Positions 46,015-54,615 of a stretch of 64,000 nucleotides of DNA are shown in pieces. The first letter of the stretch is position 1. Every line of letters starts with the position of its first letter. Made by a program: the position numbers and the translations under genes. Below the pieces are notes generated by a model. That model made no database searches and had not been told where the DNA came from. It saw only the letters and a program-made list of their open reading frames with translations. The stretch spans positions 1 through 64,000 of the forward strand of contig JAJRTY010000002.1 in NCBI GenBank assembly GCA_024278055.1, read 5' to 3'. This stretch comes from Alphaproteobacteria bacterium (lineage in GTDB: Bacteria > Pseudomonadota > Alphaproteobacteria > Rhizobiales > JAJFHR01).

Positions 46015-46059
46015 ACTGCTATGGTGTTGCCAATCTTCAAATTTTGAAAGACGATCATC

Positions 46060-46329
46060 ATGTTTGATATGACCGCCTATGCTCAACTCAGGGTTTTGCT
46101 CTCGGAGCTTGATAAAATCGAAGATACGCTGATGCCAAACGAGCTTGAAATGCTGCACTCGATCAAGGCCAAATACACCGATCCGCAGTCACCGGACCCG
46201 TTTGATTCAACTGCGCTCAACGTCATTTTACGCAACGTTGAAGTACGCAAGGGCTATAAAATTGACCCTAAAAAGGACACAGGCCGGGTTATAAACCTGC
46301 CCACTGCCAAGGATGATGGGGACGATTAA
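46060..46329 (+). CDS. Small hypothetical protein
   Basis: An 89-residue acidic protein starting MFDMTAYAQLRVLLSELDKIEDTL. The first half looks helical and the end (TGRVINLPTAKDDGDD) disordered. No family recognised. The reading frame has normal codon use and sits 45 bases after the exporter in the same direction, so it may be the last gene of the operon. It converges with the CysK-like gene. A role in the pathway is not shown. Confidence 0.6.
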   Translation: MFDMTAYAQLRVLLSELDKIEDTLMPNELEMLHSIKAKYTDPQSPDPFDSTALNVILRNVEVRKGYKIDPKKDTGRVINLPTAKDDGDD

Positions 46330-46343
46330 TCGAGACTCCACAT

Positions 46344-47429
46344 CTAGCCTTCCATCTGATAGCCGGGGGTTGATTTTGACAAGGCCACTTCTTCTTCATC
46401 CATGTCTTCGGCAATGGTTTCAAACAACGGCGTGGTCATATAACGTTCACCGGTATCGGGCAGCATGCACAGGATGACTGAGCCGGGTTCGGCTTTTTCA
46501 GCCATTTTCATTGCCACCGCGAAGGTTGCCCCACCGGAAATTCCGGTTAAGATACCTTCGCTGCGGGCGAGCTTCTGTGCCCACTCAACCCCCTCGCCAC
46601 CGGCGATCGGGATCAGTTCATCATAGTTGTTGTTGTCGAGAGTTTCCTGCAGGACCAGCGGAATAAAGTCCGGGGTCCAGCCTTGTATGGGGTGAGGCTC
46701 AAAAGCCGGATGACTGCCTGCCGGAGCACCTTTGTCATTGCGCTCCTGACCACTGCCACTGCCGATAAGCTGCGCATTTGCAGGTTCGCTCAAAATGATT
46801 TTTGTTTCGGGCCGCAGCTTGCGTAAAACCCGTGCAACGCCGGTTATGGTGCCGCCGGTGCCAAAACCGGTGACGAAATAGTCCAGCTGATCGCCAGCAA
46901 AATCGGCGATAATCTCGGCCCCCGTTGTGCTTTCATGAATATCCGCATTGGCAGAAGTTTCAAACTGACTGGCCAGAAACCAGCCGTTGGCCTCGGCCAG
47001 TTCAACTGCTTTTTGATACATGCCGAAGCCTTTTTGCGCTCTCGGGGTCAACACCACTTTAGCGCCCAAAATCCGCATTAATTTGCGCCGTTCAATTGAA
47101 AAACTGTCGGCCATGGTCACCACCAGCGGATAGCCCTTTTGGGCGCATACCATGGCCAGACCGATGCCGGTGTTGCCGCTGGTTGCTTCAACAACTGTCT
47201 GGCCGGGTTTAAGGCTGCCGTTGCGTTCGCCTTCTTCGATGATGTTGAGGGCAAGCCGGTCCTTGACCGACCCCGCAGGATTGAAAAACTCGGCTTTTAC
47301 GTATAGCCTTACCCCCTCTGGCGCGAGATTGTTTATGCGGATGCAGGGCGTATCGCCAACAGTATCCAATATACTGTCAAATAATCTGCCGCGCCCGCTG
47401 CTTGTTCTTATTTTTCCTTGCCCGCTCAT
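46344..47429 (-). CDS. CysK-like PLP enzyme (cysteine synthase family) with C-terminal extension
   Basis: A 361-residue fold-type II PLP enzyme. PLP lysine is in AEFFNPAGSVKDRLAL (about 45-60), the substrate loop is ATSGNTGIGLA, and the phosphate-binding loop GFGTGGTITGVARVL. Typical CysK is about 320 residues; this one has about 30 extra acidic C-terminal residues (EDMDEEEVALSKSTPGYQ). It may make cysteine from O-acetylserine and sulfide, or use sulfite to make a sulfonated amino acid. It lies on the same strand and 130 bases after the CoA-ligase pair. GGAGG with 8-base spacing selects the start at 47429. Confidence 0.85.
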   Translation of the reverse strand: MSGQGKIRTSSGRGRLFDSILDTVGDTPCIRINNLAPEGVRLYVKAEFFNPAGSVKDRLALNIIEEGERNGSLKPGQTVVEATSGNTGIGLAMVCAQKGYPLVVTMADSFSIERRKLMRILGAKVVLTPRAQKGFGMYQKAVELAEANGWFLASQFETSANADIHESTTGAEIIADFAGDQLDYFVTGFGTGGTITGVARVLRKLRPETKIILSEPANAQLIGSGSGQERNDKGAPAGSHPAFEPHPIQGWTPDFIPLVLQETLDNNNYDELIPIAGGEGVEWAQKLARSEGILTGISGGATFAVAMKMAEKAEPGSVILCMLPDTGERYMTTPLFETIAEDMDEEEVALSKSTPGYQMEG

Positions 47430-47585
47430 AGTCATTTCCTCCGTGAAATACTTCAATCATCGATTGTTGATCATCGTATCAGTGATTTCAGGAAATCTGC
47501 AAGCTTAAGCAATTTCGGCGGGTCTTGGCGGCGGTGCCAAATATTTTTTCGATGTGTATTTTTGCGAAAAACATTCAGCCTTCTA

Positions 47586-48464
47586 TCAGGCCACAGCTCC
47601 CAGGCGCTCACGCAACACATCGACGGCCCCTGCCGGTGTGTCGAGCACAGTAACGCCAGCGGCTTCGAGGGCATCGCGTTTTGATTTGTACGTCCCTTTA
47701 TTGCCGACAACGATAGCACCGGCGTGGCCCATTTTTTTGCCTTCCGGTGCAGCCCCACCGGCAATAAAGGCAATAACCGGCTTCGCCATGGAGGCGGCAT
47801 ATTGAGCTGCTTCTTCCTCCATGGTTCCACCGATTTCTCCCACCATGACGATGGCTTTTGTTTGCGGCAACTGATCCAGTGCCATCAGGGCATCACGGGT
47901 AGTGGTGCCGATGATGGGGTCACCACCAATGCCGATGAAGGCGGACTGACCAAAACCGGCTGACACCACGTTGAGGCAAAACAGGGTGCCAAGACTGCCG
48001 CTGCGCGACAAGATGCCGATGTGGCCTTTTTTGAATATCTTGCGGTTAAATGCCGGCATAAAGCCTAAAAAGCCTTCGTCAGGCGTCACACAACCAGCGG
48101 TGTTGGGGCCGAGAATCTGCACCCCGCGCTCTTTGGCTGCCGACATGATATACATAACGTCGCGCACCGGAATATGTTCGGTTAAAATACACACACCCTT
48201 AGCGCCCGCTTCAATCGCATCAAGGGCTGCACCCTTGACCAGCATCGGTGGAATAAAGAGAACCGAATACTCAAACCCCACCTGCTCCATCGCCTCAACA
48301 GCACTTGCCGTCACCGGCACACCGCAATGAACGGTACCTGCTTTTTTGGGGTTAACGCCGGCGACAATATTGGTGCCGTATTCCTGCATGCGTTCGGTCC
48401 AGAATGTGCCTTGTTTTCCGGTAATTCCCTGAACCAGCACTTTATCAGATGAGCGTATAATCAT
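47586..48464 (-). CDS. NDP-forming acyl-CoA ligase alpha subunit (SucD/MtkB-like)
   Basis: A 292-residue protein with the CoA-binding Rossmann domain (VQGITGKQGTFWTERMQEYG, about 11-30), the CoA ligase domain and the phosphohistidine loop GHAGAIV (about 243-249) that carries phosphate during turnover. SucD and malate-CoA ligase MtkB are the nearest types. Variations in the substrate loop mean that succinate cannot be assumed. It overlaps the beta subunit by ATGA. There is no TCA-cycle neighbour. The target acid is unknown; see the sulfonate hypothesis. Confidence 0.85.
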   Translation of the reverse strand: MIIRSSDKVLVQGITGKQGTFWTERMQEYGTNIVAGVNPKKAGTVHCGVPVTASAVEAMEQVGFEYSVLFIPPMLVKGAALDAIEAGAKGVCILTEHIPVRDVMYIMSAAKERGVQILGPNTAGCVTPDEGFLGFMPAFNRKIFKKGHIGILSRSGSLGTLFCLNVVSAGFGQSAFIGIGGDPIIGTTTRDALMALDQLPQTKAIVMVGEIGGTMEEEAAQYAASMAKPVIAFIAGGAAPEGKKMGHAGAIVVGNKGTYKSKRDALEAAGVTVLDTPAGAVDVLRERLGAVA

Positions 48465-49588
48465 TGCCTAGCTGCCTCCACAGCGGCCTTGCTGGCGCTG
48501 TCCATATCGCTATAAGGTTCCATGTTCATGCGCTGTTTCAACATGGCAACGGCCTCGACATCTCCGGTACCGTGGATTGAAAAGAAAATCGGGATATCGG
48601 GTGCAAGCTCAAGCCAGGCATCTATGATACCCTGGGTCATCACGTCACAGCGGGCAAAGGCACCACAGAAATTGACCACAAGGCTTTTGACCGACGGGTT
48701 CGACAACACCAGTTCCAAACCGGGTTTGGCCTTGGTGTAGGAATCGCCGCCGATTTCGAGGAAATTTGCCGGCCTGCCACCGTAAAAACTGACCACATCC
48801 ATGGTGGTCATGGTCAGGCCTGCACCATTGGCAATAATGCCAACATCACCATCAAGTTCGATATACTTGAGACCAAGTTCGCTTGCACGCGCTTCGAGTT
48901 TGCTGAGTTTTTCCGGACACCCGGAGGCGGCGACTTCCGGCTGACGCGGAACAGCGCTGTCATCCATTGAAAATTTACAATCCAGTGCAATTAACCGGTC
49001 ATCATCGGTAACAACAAGCGGATTGACTTCAACCAGTTCTGCATCGTAACGGGTAAAAACCTCATAAAGACGGCATAAGGTTTCCGCGATTTCCGGTTCT
49101 GCCCTGCCCAGATCAGCCGAGGATAACATCTGCCGTACATCGGCAATCTTTGCACCGTGATTTATATCGATTTCCAGCTGCAAGAGCTTTTCGGGCATTT
49201 TTTCGGCAACGTCCTCAATATCCATTCCACCTTCAGTAGAGAACAGTATCAACGCCCCCTTGCTGATGGCATTGGTCAGGACGGCTGCATAATATTCTTT
49301 ATCAATCGGGATCTGCTGCTCAATCAAAACCGTATCAACCGTGTAGCCGGCTATTTCCATACCCAGAATATCACCGGCAGCACTGGCGGCTGCCCCGGCG
49401 TCACTGCACAGTTTAATGCCGCCGGCTTTTCCACGCTTTCCGGTTGGCACTTGCGCCTTGACCACACAAGGCCCAAGCGTTTGCGCTACTTTAGCAGCCT
49501 GTTCCGGGGTTGTTGCCAAATGCCCCTCAGGCGTGGCAATGCCAACTTCGCGCAGGAGGGGTTTTGCGGCATATTCGGCAAAATTCAT
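48461..49588 (-). CDS. NDP-forming acyl-CoA ligase beta subunit (SucC/MtkA-like)
   Basis: A 375-residue ATP-grasp subunit. The N-terminus MNFAEYAAKPLLREVGIATPEG and the block VVKAQVPTGKRGKAGGIKL (ATP-grasp, about 43-61) are typical, then EVNPLVVTDD (metal-binding Asn/Glu) and NGAGLTMTTMDVV. The C-terminal substrate region reads FCGAFARCDVMTQGI and IHGTGDVEA, differing from SucC (where GGI.RCD and R..GTN are usual), so the substrate is likely not succinate. Start 49588 is chosen because the family begins there. It is first in a minus-strand operon, divergent from the IclR regulator. Confidence 0.84.
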   Translation of the reverse strand: MNFAEYAAKPLLREVGIATPEGHLATTPEQAAKVAQTLGPCVVKAQVPTGKRGKAGGIKLCSDAGAAASAAGDILGMEIAGYTVDTVLIEQQIPIDKEYYAAVLTNAISKGALILFSTEGGMDIEDVAEKMPEKLLQLEIDINHGAKIADVRQMLSSADLGRAEPEIAETLCRLYEVFTRYDAELVEVNPLVVTDDDRLIALDCKFSMDDSAVPRQPEVAASGCPEKLSKLEARASELGLKYIELDGDVGIIANGAGLTMTTMDVVSFYGGRPANFLEIGGDSYTKAKPGLELVLSNPSVKSLVVNFCGAFARCDVMTQGIIDAWLELAPDIPIFFSIHGTGDVEAVAMLKQRMNMEPYSDMDSASKAAVEAARQ

Positions 49589-49786
49589 TACGCTCTCTTT
49601 TTCTTGTTTTGCGCTCAATTATTTTTTGAGTGTGACCTTGCGTCACATTAAATTTCTCTAATACGGTAGGTAGAAAACATCAAGAAAATGTTGCATATTT
49701 CGACACGCTGTTCTAAATACCAAAACAATTTTAGGAAAACCTCGATTTTGACCAACCGAATCGGGAAAACGTCGGAAATAATAATA

Positions 49787-50575
49787 ATGACAAATATCGA
49801 CAAAACACTCTCCAAGGGATTGGCCATACTGGAAAAAATGTCCCAAATGGATCGTCCTGTGGGCGTCAGTGCGCTTGCCAACTCCAGCAACCTGACAAAA
49901 AGTAATGTGCATCGCTTGTTGCAGTCATTGAAAAAGCTTGGATATATCCGTCAATGCGCAACTTCTCCGGCCTATGAACTGACCCCGAAAATGTGGGAAA
50001 TCGGCAGCGCCTATTTATCACACACAAATATTCACGCAGCCGCCTTTGATGACATGCACTCACTGGGGCGGGCATCCAGAGAGACCATCCACCTTTCCAT
50101 CCTCGATCAGCAGGACATCATTTACATCGGTAAAATAGACAGCCGCCTGCCAATTCAGGCCTATTCGCAATTGGGTGCCCGTGCGCCCATACACGCCGTT
50201 GCCACCGGCAAGGCCATTCTGGCGCATCAAAACACCCAGGCGCTTGAAGAAATTCTGCCCGACCGGCTGGAAGCCTACACCACGACAACGACAATCAACA
50301 AAGAACAGCTTCTGGAGGAACTGGAGCAGGTCGCCTCCAAGGGGTACGCCGTAAACATGGGAGAATGGCGCGCAGGTGTAAACGGCGTGGCCGCGCCCAT
50401 CTGGGATTCAACACGCCAGGTCTGTGCCGGAATTGGCATTACTGGTCCAGCCGAACGTCTCGATTATGCGACATTAATTGAGTTTGCCCCCATAGTTGTG
50501 CGAGCTGCGAAAAACATATCGAGAAAAATTGGTTACATCAAACCTCGCTTTAAAAGACAGGTACATAAAAGCTAA
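49787..50575 (+). CDS. IclR family transcriptional regulator
   Basis: A 262-residue regulator. The winged HTH occupies residues 5-65 (LSKGLAILEKMS; VSALANSSNLTKSNVHRLLQSLKKLGYI), and the IclR ligand-binding domain residues 75-255, with blocks HLSILDQQDIIYIGKID and GEWRAGVNGVAAPIWD. It is divergent from the CoA-ligase operon with about 200 bases between, so it probably controls that operon and the phosphotransacylase downstream. GGA precedes the ATG by 8 bases; the frame is open for 33 more codons upstream but without a start signal. Confidence 0.9.
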   Translation: MTNIDKTLSKGLAILEKMSQMDRPVGVSALANSSNLTKSNVHRLLQSLKKLGYIRQCATSPAYELTPKMWEIGSAYLSHTNIHAAAFDDMHSLGRASRETIHLSILDQQDIIYIGKIDSRLPIQAYSQLGARAPIHAVATGKAILAHQNTQALEEILPDRLEAYTTTTTINKEQLLEELEQVASKGYAVNMGEWRAGVNGVAAPIWDSTRQVCAGIGITGPAERLDYATLIEFAPIVVRAAKNISRKIGYIKPRFKRQVHKS

Positions 50576-50581
50576 AATAAT

Positions 50582-51508
50582 ATGCTGAGCACCGCGCCCT
50601 TCGAAGTTCCTGACAGCGTTCTGGAAAAGTCTAAAAGCCTGTCACCATCAACTATGGCTATTGCCGGAGCTGATCACCATGTTGCTCTGGACAGTGCGCT
50701 TAGCTGCCACAAAGCCGGGTTAATAGTGCCTGTGCTTATCGGCAATGAGGGTAAAATCACAGCTTTGCTCGAGACCCGCAATGTTGCTGTATCAACCTTT
50801 CAGATTATTGATGCCATTGATGAAAAAGAATGCGCTGAAATAGCCGTCAAACTGGCATTTGACGGTAAAGTGTCGTCCTTGATGAAGGGGCAGATACACA
50901 CGGATACATTGCTGCGGGCTGTCTTAAACAAGGAATTCGGGCTTACTACCGGCGCCCGGTTAAGTCATGTGTTTCACATGACCATGCCCGGCTCAGACAA
51001 AGCTTTGATGATTACAGATGCCGCCATCAACATTGCTCCCGACATTGAAACAATGCTCCATATTGTCCGCAATGCGGTAAAACTCGCCCATAGTCTCGGG
51101 CTTGATGACCCAAAGGTTGCGATGTTGTCGGCAAGCGAAAGTGTCCTTGACGCCATGCCGTCGAGCGGGCGAGCCGCCGAGGTGGTCAAGCGGGCTGAAA
51201 CTGAAGTTGCAGGAGCCACTGTTGGCGGGCCATTCGCCTTTGACAATGCTATATCGCCGCAAGCAGCAGCCCTCAAAGGCATCACCCATCCGGTTGCCGG
51301 ACATGCCGACATTATCGTGGTTCCCAACATAGAAACCGGCAATGCCCTGTTCAAAATGATGGTTTATTTCAACAGTGCCTGTGCCGCCGGGCTGGTCATG
51401 GGTGCCAAAGTGCCCATTGTGCTGACCTCACGTGCGGACCCTCCACAGGCCCGGATAACAGCGGCAGCACTGGCAGCAATACTCTCCGCCTCAAGCGGGC
51501 TCTGCTAG
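50582..51508 (+). CDS. Phosphate acyltransferase (Pta/Ptb type)
   Basis: A 308-residue phosphotransacylase domain, lacking the MaoC hydratase part found in longer fused forms. Conserved family blocks are DGKVSSLMKGQIHTDTLLRAVL (about 95-116), RLSHVFHM, ITDAAINIAPD, VGGPFAFDNAIS and VVPNIETGNALFKMM. Such enzymes move acyl groups between CoA and phosphate; in sulfonate degraders a Pta of this type turns acetyl phosphate from Xsc into acetyl-CoA. It starts 6 bases after the IclR gene. Substrate (acetyl, butyryl or other) cannot be set from the sequence. Confidence 0.85.
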   Translation: MLSTAPFEVPDSVLEKSKSLSPSTMAIAGADHHVALDSALSCHKAGLIVPVLIGNEGKITALLETRNVAVSTFQIIDAIDEKECAEIAVKLAFDGKVSSLMKGQIHTDTLLRAVLNKEFGLTTGARLSHVFHMTMPGSDKALMITDAAINIAPDIETMLHIVRNAVKLAHSLGLDDPKVAMLSASESVLDAMPSSGRAAEVVKRAETEVAGATVGGPFAFDNAISPQAAALKGITHPVAGHADIIVVPNIETGNALFKMMVYFNSACAAGLVMGAKVPIVLTSRADPPQARITAAALAAILSASSGLC

Positions 51509-51615
51509 AGCGGTGGCGCCATACTCCTGCCGCAAATCAAATTCATTTTACCGCATCAGGTTAAATTAAGTGACCGACCGCTTAGCTGCCGCAAATAATT
51601 TTCAGGAGTTGAGCC

Positions 51616-52083
51616 ATGCCCAAAAAACCAATCACCACATCACCCAAACCTGCCCGCAAAACCTCACGGCGAACGATTGTTCTGTCCCTGGCCGGTGCTG
51701 CTGTTGCAGGCCTGTCGCCTCGGGCAGTGCAGGCAATCGGTAAGGATACAAACGCGGTTCTGGTTGAGCCAGCCGCCGGCAATACCGTGCGGGTTGATAT
51801 GAATAATGCTCTGCAGTTTGTTCCCGATAACATCACCATCAAGGTTGGCACCACAGTGGAATGGCGCAACCTTGAATCATACCCCCATTCCGTCACCGCT
51901 GATCCGGCCCTGGTGCAGAACCCTGCCAATTCAAAACTGCCGCCAGGGGCCAAAGCCTTTAACTCCGGTCGCATTAATGGCGGCAAGTCCTGGCGCTACA
52001 CCTTCACGGTTGCCGGTGCCTATCACTATTTCTGCATACCCCATGAAGGTGCGGGCATGCTTGGCACCATAATTGTCCGTTAA
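51616..52083 (+). CDS. Cupredoxin / plastocyanin-like copper protein, exported (Tat-like signal)
   Basis: A 155-residue exported copper protein. The N-terminus SRRTIVLSLAGAAVAG has an RR pair before a hydrophobic core, like a Tat signal, cut near AVQA (residue 39). The type I copper ligands are the His in YPHSVTAD, Cys and His in YFCIPHEG, and Met in GAGM. Small blue copper proteins carry electrons in the periplasm. CAGGAG precedes the ATG. It follows Pta by about 100 bases; the redox partner is not shown. The Tat assignment is a guess. Confidence 0.88.
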   Translation: MPKKPITTSPKPARKTSRRTIVLSLAGAAVAGLSPRAVQAIGKDTNAVLVEPAAGNTVRVDMNNALQFVPDNITIKVGTTVEWRNLESYPHSVTADPALVQNPANSKLPPGAKAFNSGRINGGKSWRYTFTVAGAYHYFCIPHEGAGMLGTIIVR

Positions 52084-52156
52084 ACAGCAAATCTGCAATG
52101 TTACAATTGACCGGGTCACCGGTCTTTCGCACGGCGGGAAAATGTCGTAAAAGTAT

Positions 52157-52174
52157 AATCTGTTGCAACAGATT
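52157..52174. repeat. 18-bp perfect palindrome upstream of the DUF1028 gene
   Basis: AATCTGTT GC AACAGATT is a perfect inverted repeat, followed by TTATCTT on the plus strand. It may be the terminator of the cupredoxin gene or an operator for the DUF1028 gene 33 bases downstream. Confidence 0.6.
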
Positions 52175-52206
52175 TTATCTTCAACGCTCTTGCCGGAGAA
52201 CAATGA

Positions 52207-52881
52207 ATGACATTTTCGATCGTGGCAAAATGCGCCCGTAGTGGTCAGTTTGGTATTGCGATTTCATCTTCCTCTTTGTGTGTTGCCGCACGCTGCGCCT
52301 TTGTGCGTGCCCATGTTGGTGCGGTAGCTTCGCAGAATATAACCGACCCGCGGTTGGGCACAATTGCCCTGGATTTGATGGCCAGCGGTAAATCTGCAAC
52401 ACAGGCAAGAGATGAAATTGTTAAAACAGCCGCCAATATCGACTATCGCCAATTGTTGATTATTGATTCAAATGGACAGGTTGCGCAATTTTCCGGCAGT
52501 AAAACTTTAGGGATAAACCATCTGGCGCAAACCGACCATGCGGTTGCTGCGGGAAACCTGTTAAAAACAACCGAAGTCCCCGAAGCTATGATTGAGGGTT
52601 TTCTTGAAACCGGCAGTGAACAGCTGGGAACGCGGCTGATTGCTGCCTTGAATGCCGGGCTAAAAGCCGGTGGCGAAGCCGGCCCCTTATCCTCTGCGGG
52701 CATGTTGATCGCCAATAATCAGGAGTGGCCGCTGGCCGACCTGCGTGTGGACCAATCAGATGATCCAGTTGGTGATCTGAGCGCTCTTTGGCTGGATTGG
52801 GAACCGGAAATGGACGCTTATGTCACTCGTGCGATCGCACCTGACCAGGCGCCTTCCTATGGCGTTCCGGGTGATGAATAA
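52207..52881 (+). CDS. DUF1028 family protein
   Basis: A 224-residue protein beginning MTFSIVAKCARSGQFGIAISSSS, the DUF1028 hallmark with an Ntn-hydrolase-like fold. Later blocks VGAVASQNITDPRLG and HAVAAGNLL are conserved. The role is unknown; a catalytic N-terminal Cys or Thr is not obvious. GGAG sits 8 bases before the ATG. The stop abuts the stop of the convergent HAD gene with no base between. Confidence 0.85.
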   Translation: MTFSIVAKCARSGQFGIAISSSSLCVAARCAFVRAHVGAVASQNITDPRLGTIALDLMASGKSATQARDEIVKTAANIDYRQLLIIDSNGQVAQFSGSKTLGINHLAQTDHAVAAGNLLKTTEVPEAMIEGFLETGSEQLGTRLIAALNAGLKAGGEAGPLSSAGMLIANNQEWPLADLRVDQSDDPVGDLSALWLDWEPEMDAYVTRAIAPDQAPSYGVPGDE

Positions 52882-53799
52882 CTATATACGCGGCAGCATA
52901 TAATCGGGCCGGATACCGCATGCCTCAAAATAAGCACGGGGGTCTGCCCCGGCAAAAAACCCATCCCGGGTGGTCAAAACAGTGGTAAAGCCAGCAGCGG
53001 CCCCCCCGATAATGTCAGTGTGCAGGCTGTCACCAACCATCAAAACCCGGGCGGGATCAATCGTTCCCAAAACCTGCCGGATACGTTGTTTTGCCTGCTC
53101 AAAGACATGGTTGTGTGGTTTGCCGAAGTTTTGCGGCACAACGCCGGTTGCCTCGTGCAGCATCCAGGCAAAATATCCTGGCTCGGTTGACATATAGCTG
53201 CCACGCGGTGCCACCAGATCAGGATTACCCACCAGCACCGGACGCATTTTGGCAAGCAGTGCCTCCTGCAAAAGTCTGTGGTGCGCAGGCTGCGCATCAT
53301 GGGTACTCAACAGGATAAAACCATCAGCCTTCGAGTAGGTTTCGGGGTTATCGCCGAGGTATTCAAATTCAATGCCGAGTGTCTGGCAATTGGCGTGGGG
53401 GGGGGCTGTGATGCCCCAGAGCATGTGGTTGTCGAAAGATTGCAATCCGAATTTGAGAGCAGAGCGGCTGGAGATGACATCGTCGCTGTCTATGTTAAAT
53501 CCAAACCCCTGCACCTTGGCTACAGCACCGGGTTGATCCAGGGTTGCGCCATTGGTCAAAACAATGATGTGTTTGCCTGACTGGCGCAGGGCCGCAACGG
53601 TTTCGGCCACACCGGGGATGGCACCCTCGCCGACGTTGAGGACGCCAAATGAATCAAGAACAGCCACATCAAATTGATCGGCAATATCCATCAGGCCCGA
53701 AATTTCAACCACATTGGCCGGAAACGCAGCCGTGGGCATAAAGCGCCGGGCTTTTTCATACAGATTGAAGGCTTGGTCCAGAGACAGGCTATCCGACAT
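52882..53799 (-). CDS. HAD superfamily class IIA phosphatase (TIGR01459-like)
   Basis: A 305-residue HAD hydrolase. Motif I is AVLDSFGVLNVGEGAIPG (nucleophile Asp near residue 45, with Ser in place of the usual acid/base at +2), motif II is VLTNGAT, and motif IV is MVGDSLHTDIIGG. A class IIA cap lies between. Family members dephosphorylate small molecules such as glycerol phosphate. It is the last gene of the phnDCEE-type operon, starting only 4 bases after the second permease, so it probably dephosphorylates the imported compound. The D-x-S form of motif I is notable but typical for this subgroup as far as I recall. Confidence 0.83.
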   Translation of the reverse strand: MSDSLSLDQAFNLYEKARRFMPTAAFPANVVEISGLMDIADQFDVAVLDSFGVLNVGEGAIPGVAETVAALRQSGKHIIVLTNGATLDQPGAVAKVQGFGFNIDSDDVISSRSALKFGLQSFDNHMLWGITAPPHANCQTLGIEFEYLGDNPETYSKADGFILLSTHDAQPAHHRLLQEALLAKMRPVLVGNPDLVAPRGSYMSTEPGYFAWMLHEATGVVPQNFGKPHNHVFEQAKQRIRQVLGTIDPARVLMVGDSLHTDIIGGAAAGFTTVLTTRDGFFAGADPRAYFEACGIRPDYMLPRI

Positions 53800-53802
53800 G
53801 GT

Positions 53803-54615
53803 CTAAATGATAGCGCCACGCACTTTGGCGGAGACCCATTCGGAGACAACTACGGTTACCAGAATGACCAGCAGGATCGTCGACACTTGAGTCCAGGCCA
53901 GGGTATTGATTGAGCCACTCAGTTGCAACCCAATACCACCGGCACCTACAAGGCCCAGAATCGTCGATCCGCGCACATTAATGTCCCAGCGAAAGACACC
54001 GACGCCAAAAAATGTCGGCAATACCTGTGGTACGATACCATAAATAATTTGCTGCAGGCGGCTTGCTCCCGTTGCTTCAATCGCTTCAACCTGTGCCGGA
54101 TTAATTTCCTCAATTGCCTCATAAAGCAATTTGGAAAACCCGCCGATTGAACGAAGGCCGATTGCAATGGTGCCGGCCAGCACACCGGGCCCGAGAATAA
54201 ACACCAGTATCAGCGCCCAGATTAACGAGTTCACCGAGCGTGATGTCACTGTAATCAGCAATGCAAATGCCCGTACCAGCGGATGCGGCGTTGTATTTCT
54301 GGCCGCCATAAAAGCCACAGGAATGGCAATTACCATGGCAATCAACGTGCCAAGTGTCGCCATATTGATGGTTTCCCAGACCGGTATCCACAACACTTCC
54401 ATATAACTCCAGTCCGGCGGCATCATACGTGAAAAAATGTCACTGCCTTCTTTGGGCGCGCTGCGCACAAAATCCCAGTTGGTTTTATCCGAAATGAGTT
54501 TCCATGCAAAACCGGCTATCGACAGTCCTACCAACCAGAAGAAAAACCTGGCAAACGATTCTTTTCTTGTACGGCGTTTCCAAAGCGGGCCGTCGCTGGT
54601 TTCAATTAGTGGCAT
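53803..54615 (-). CDS. Phosphonate-type ABC transporter permease PhnE (second)
   Basis: A 270-residue permease with about six helices. The coupling loop reads EATGASRLQQIIYGIVPQVLP (about 175-195), followed by DINVRGSTILGLVGAGGIGLQL, the PhnE signature. Starts at TAATG overlapping the stop of the first permease. It makes the pore with its neighbour. Confidence 0.9.
   Translation of the reverse strand: MPLIETSDGPLWKRRTRKESFARFFFWLVGLSIAGFAWKLISDKTNWDFVRSAPKEGSDIFSRMMPPDWSYMEVLWIPVWETINMATLGTLIAMVIAIPVAFMAARNTTPHPLVRAFALLITVTSRSVNSLIWALILVFILGPGVLAGTIAIGLRSIGGFSKLLYEAIEEINPAQVEAIEATGASRLQQIIYGIVPQVLPTFFGVGVFRWDINVRGSTILGLVGAGGIGLQLSGSINTLAWTQVSTILLVILVTVVVSEWVSAKVRGAII

Noticed and set aside
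47586-49588. Housekeeping succinyl-CoA synthetase (sucCD)
   Set aside because: No mdh, sucAB or other TCA genes are next to it, the operon is divergent from an IclR regulator, and the beta subunit substrate region departs from SucC.
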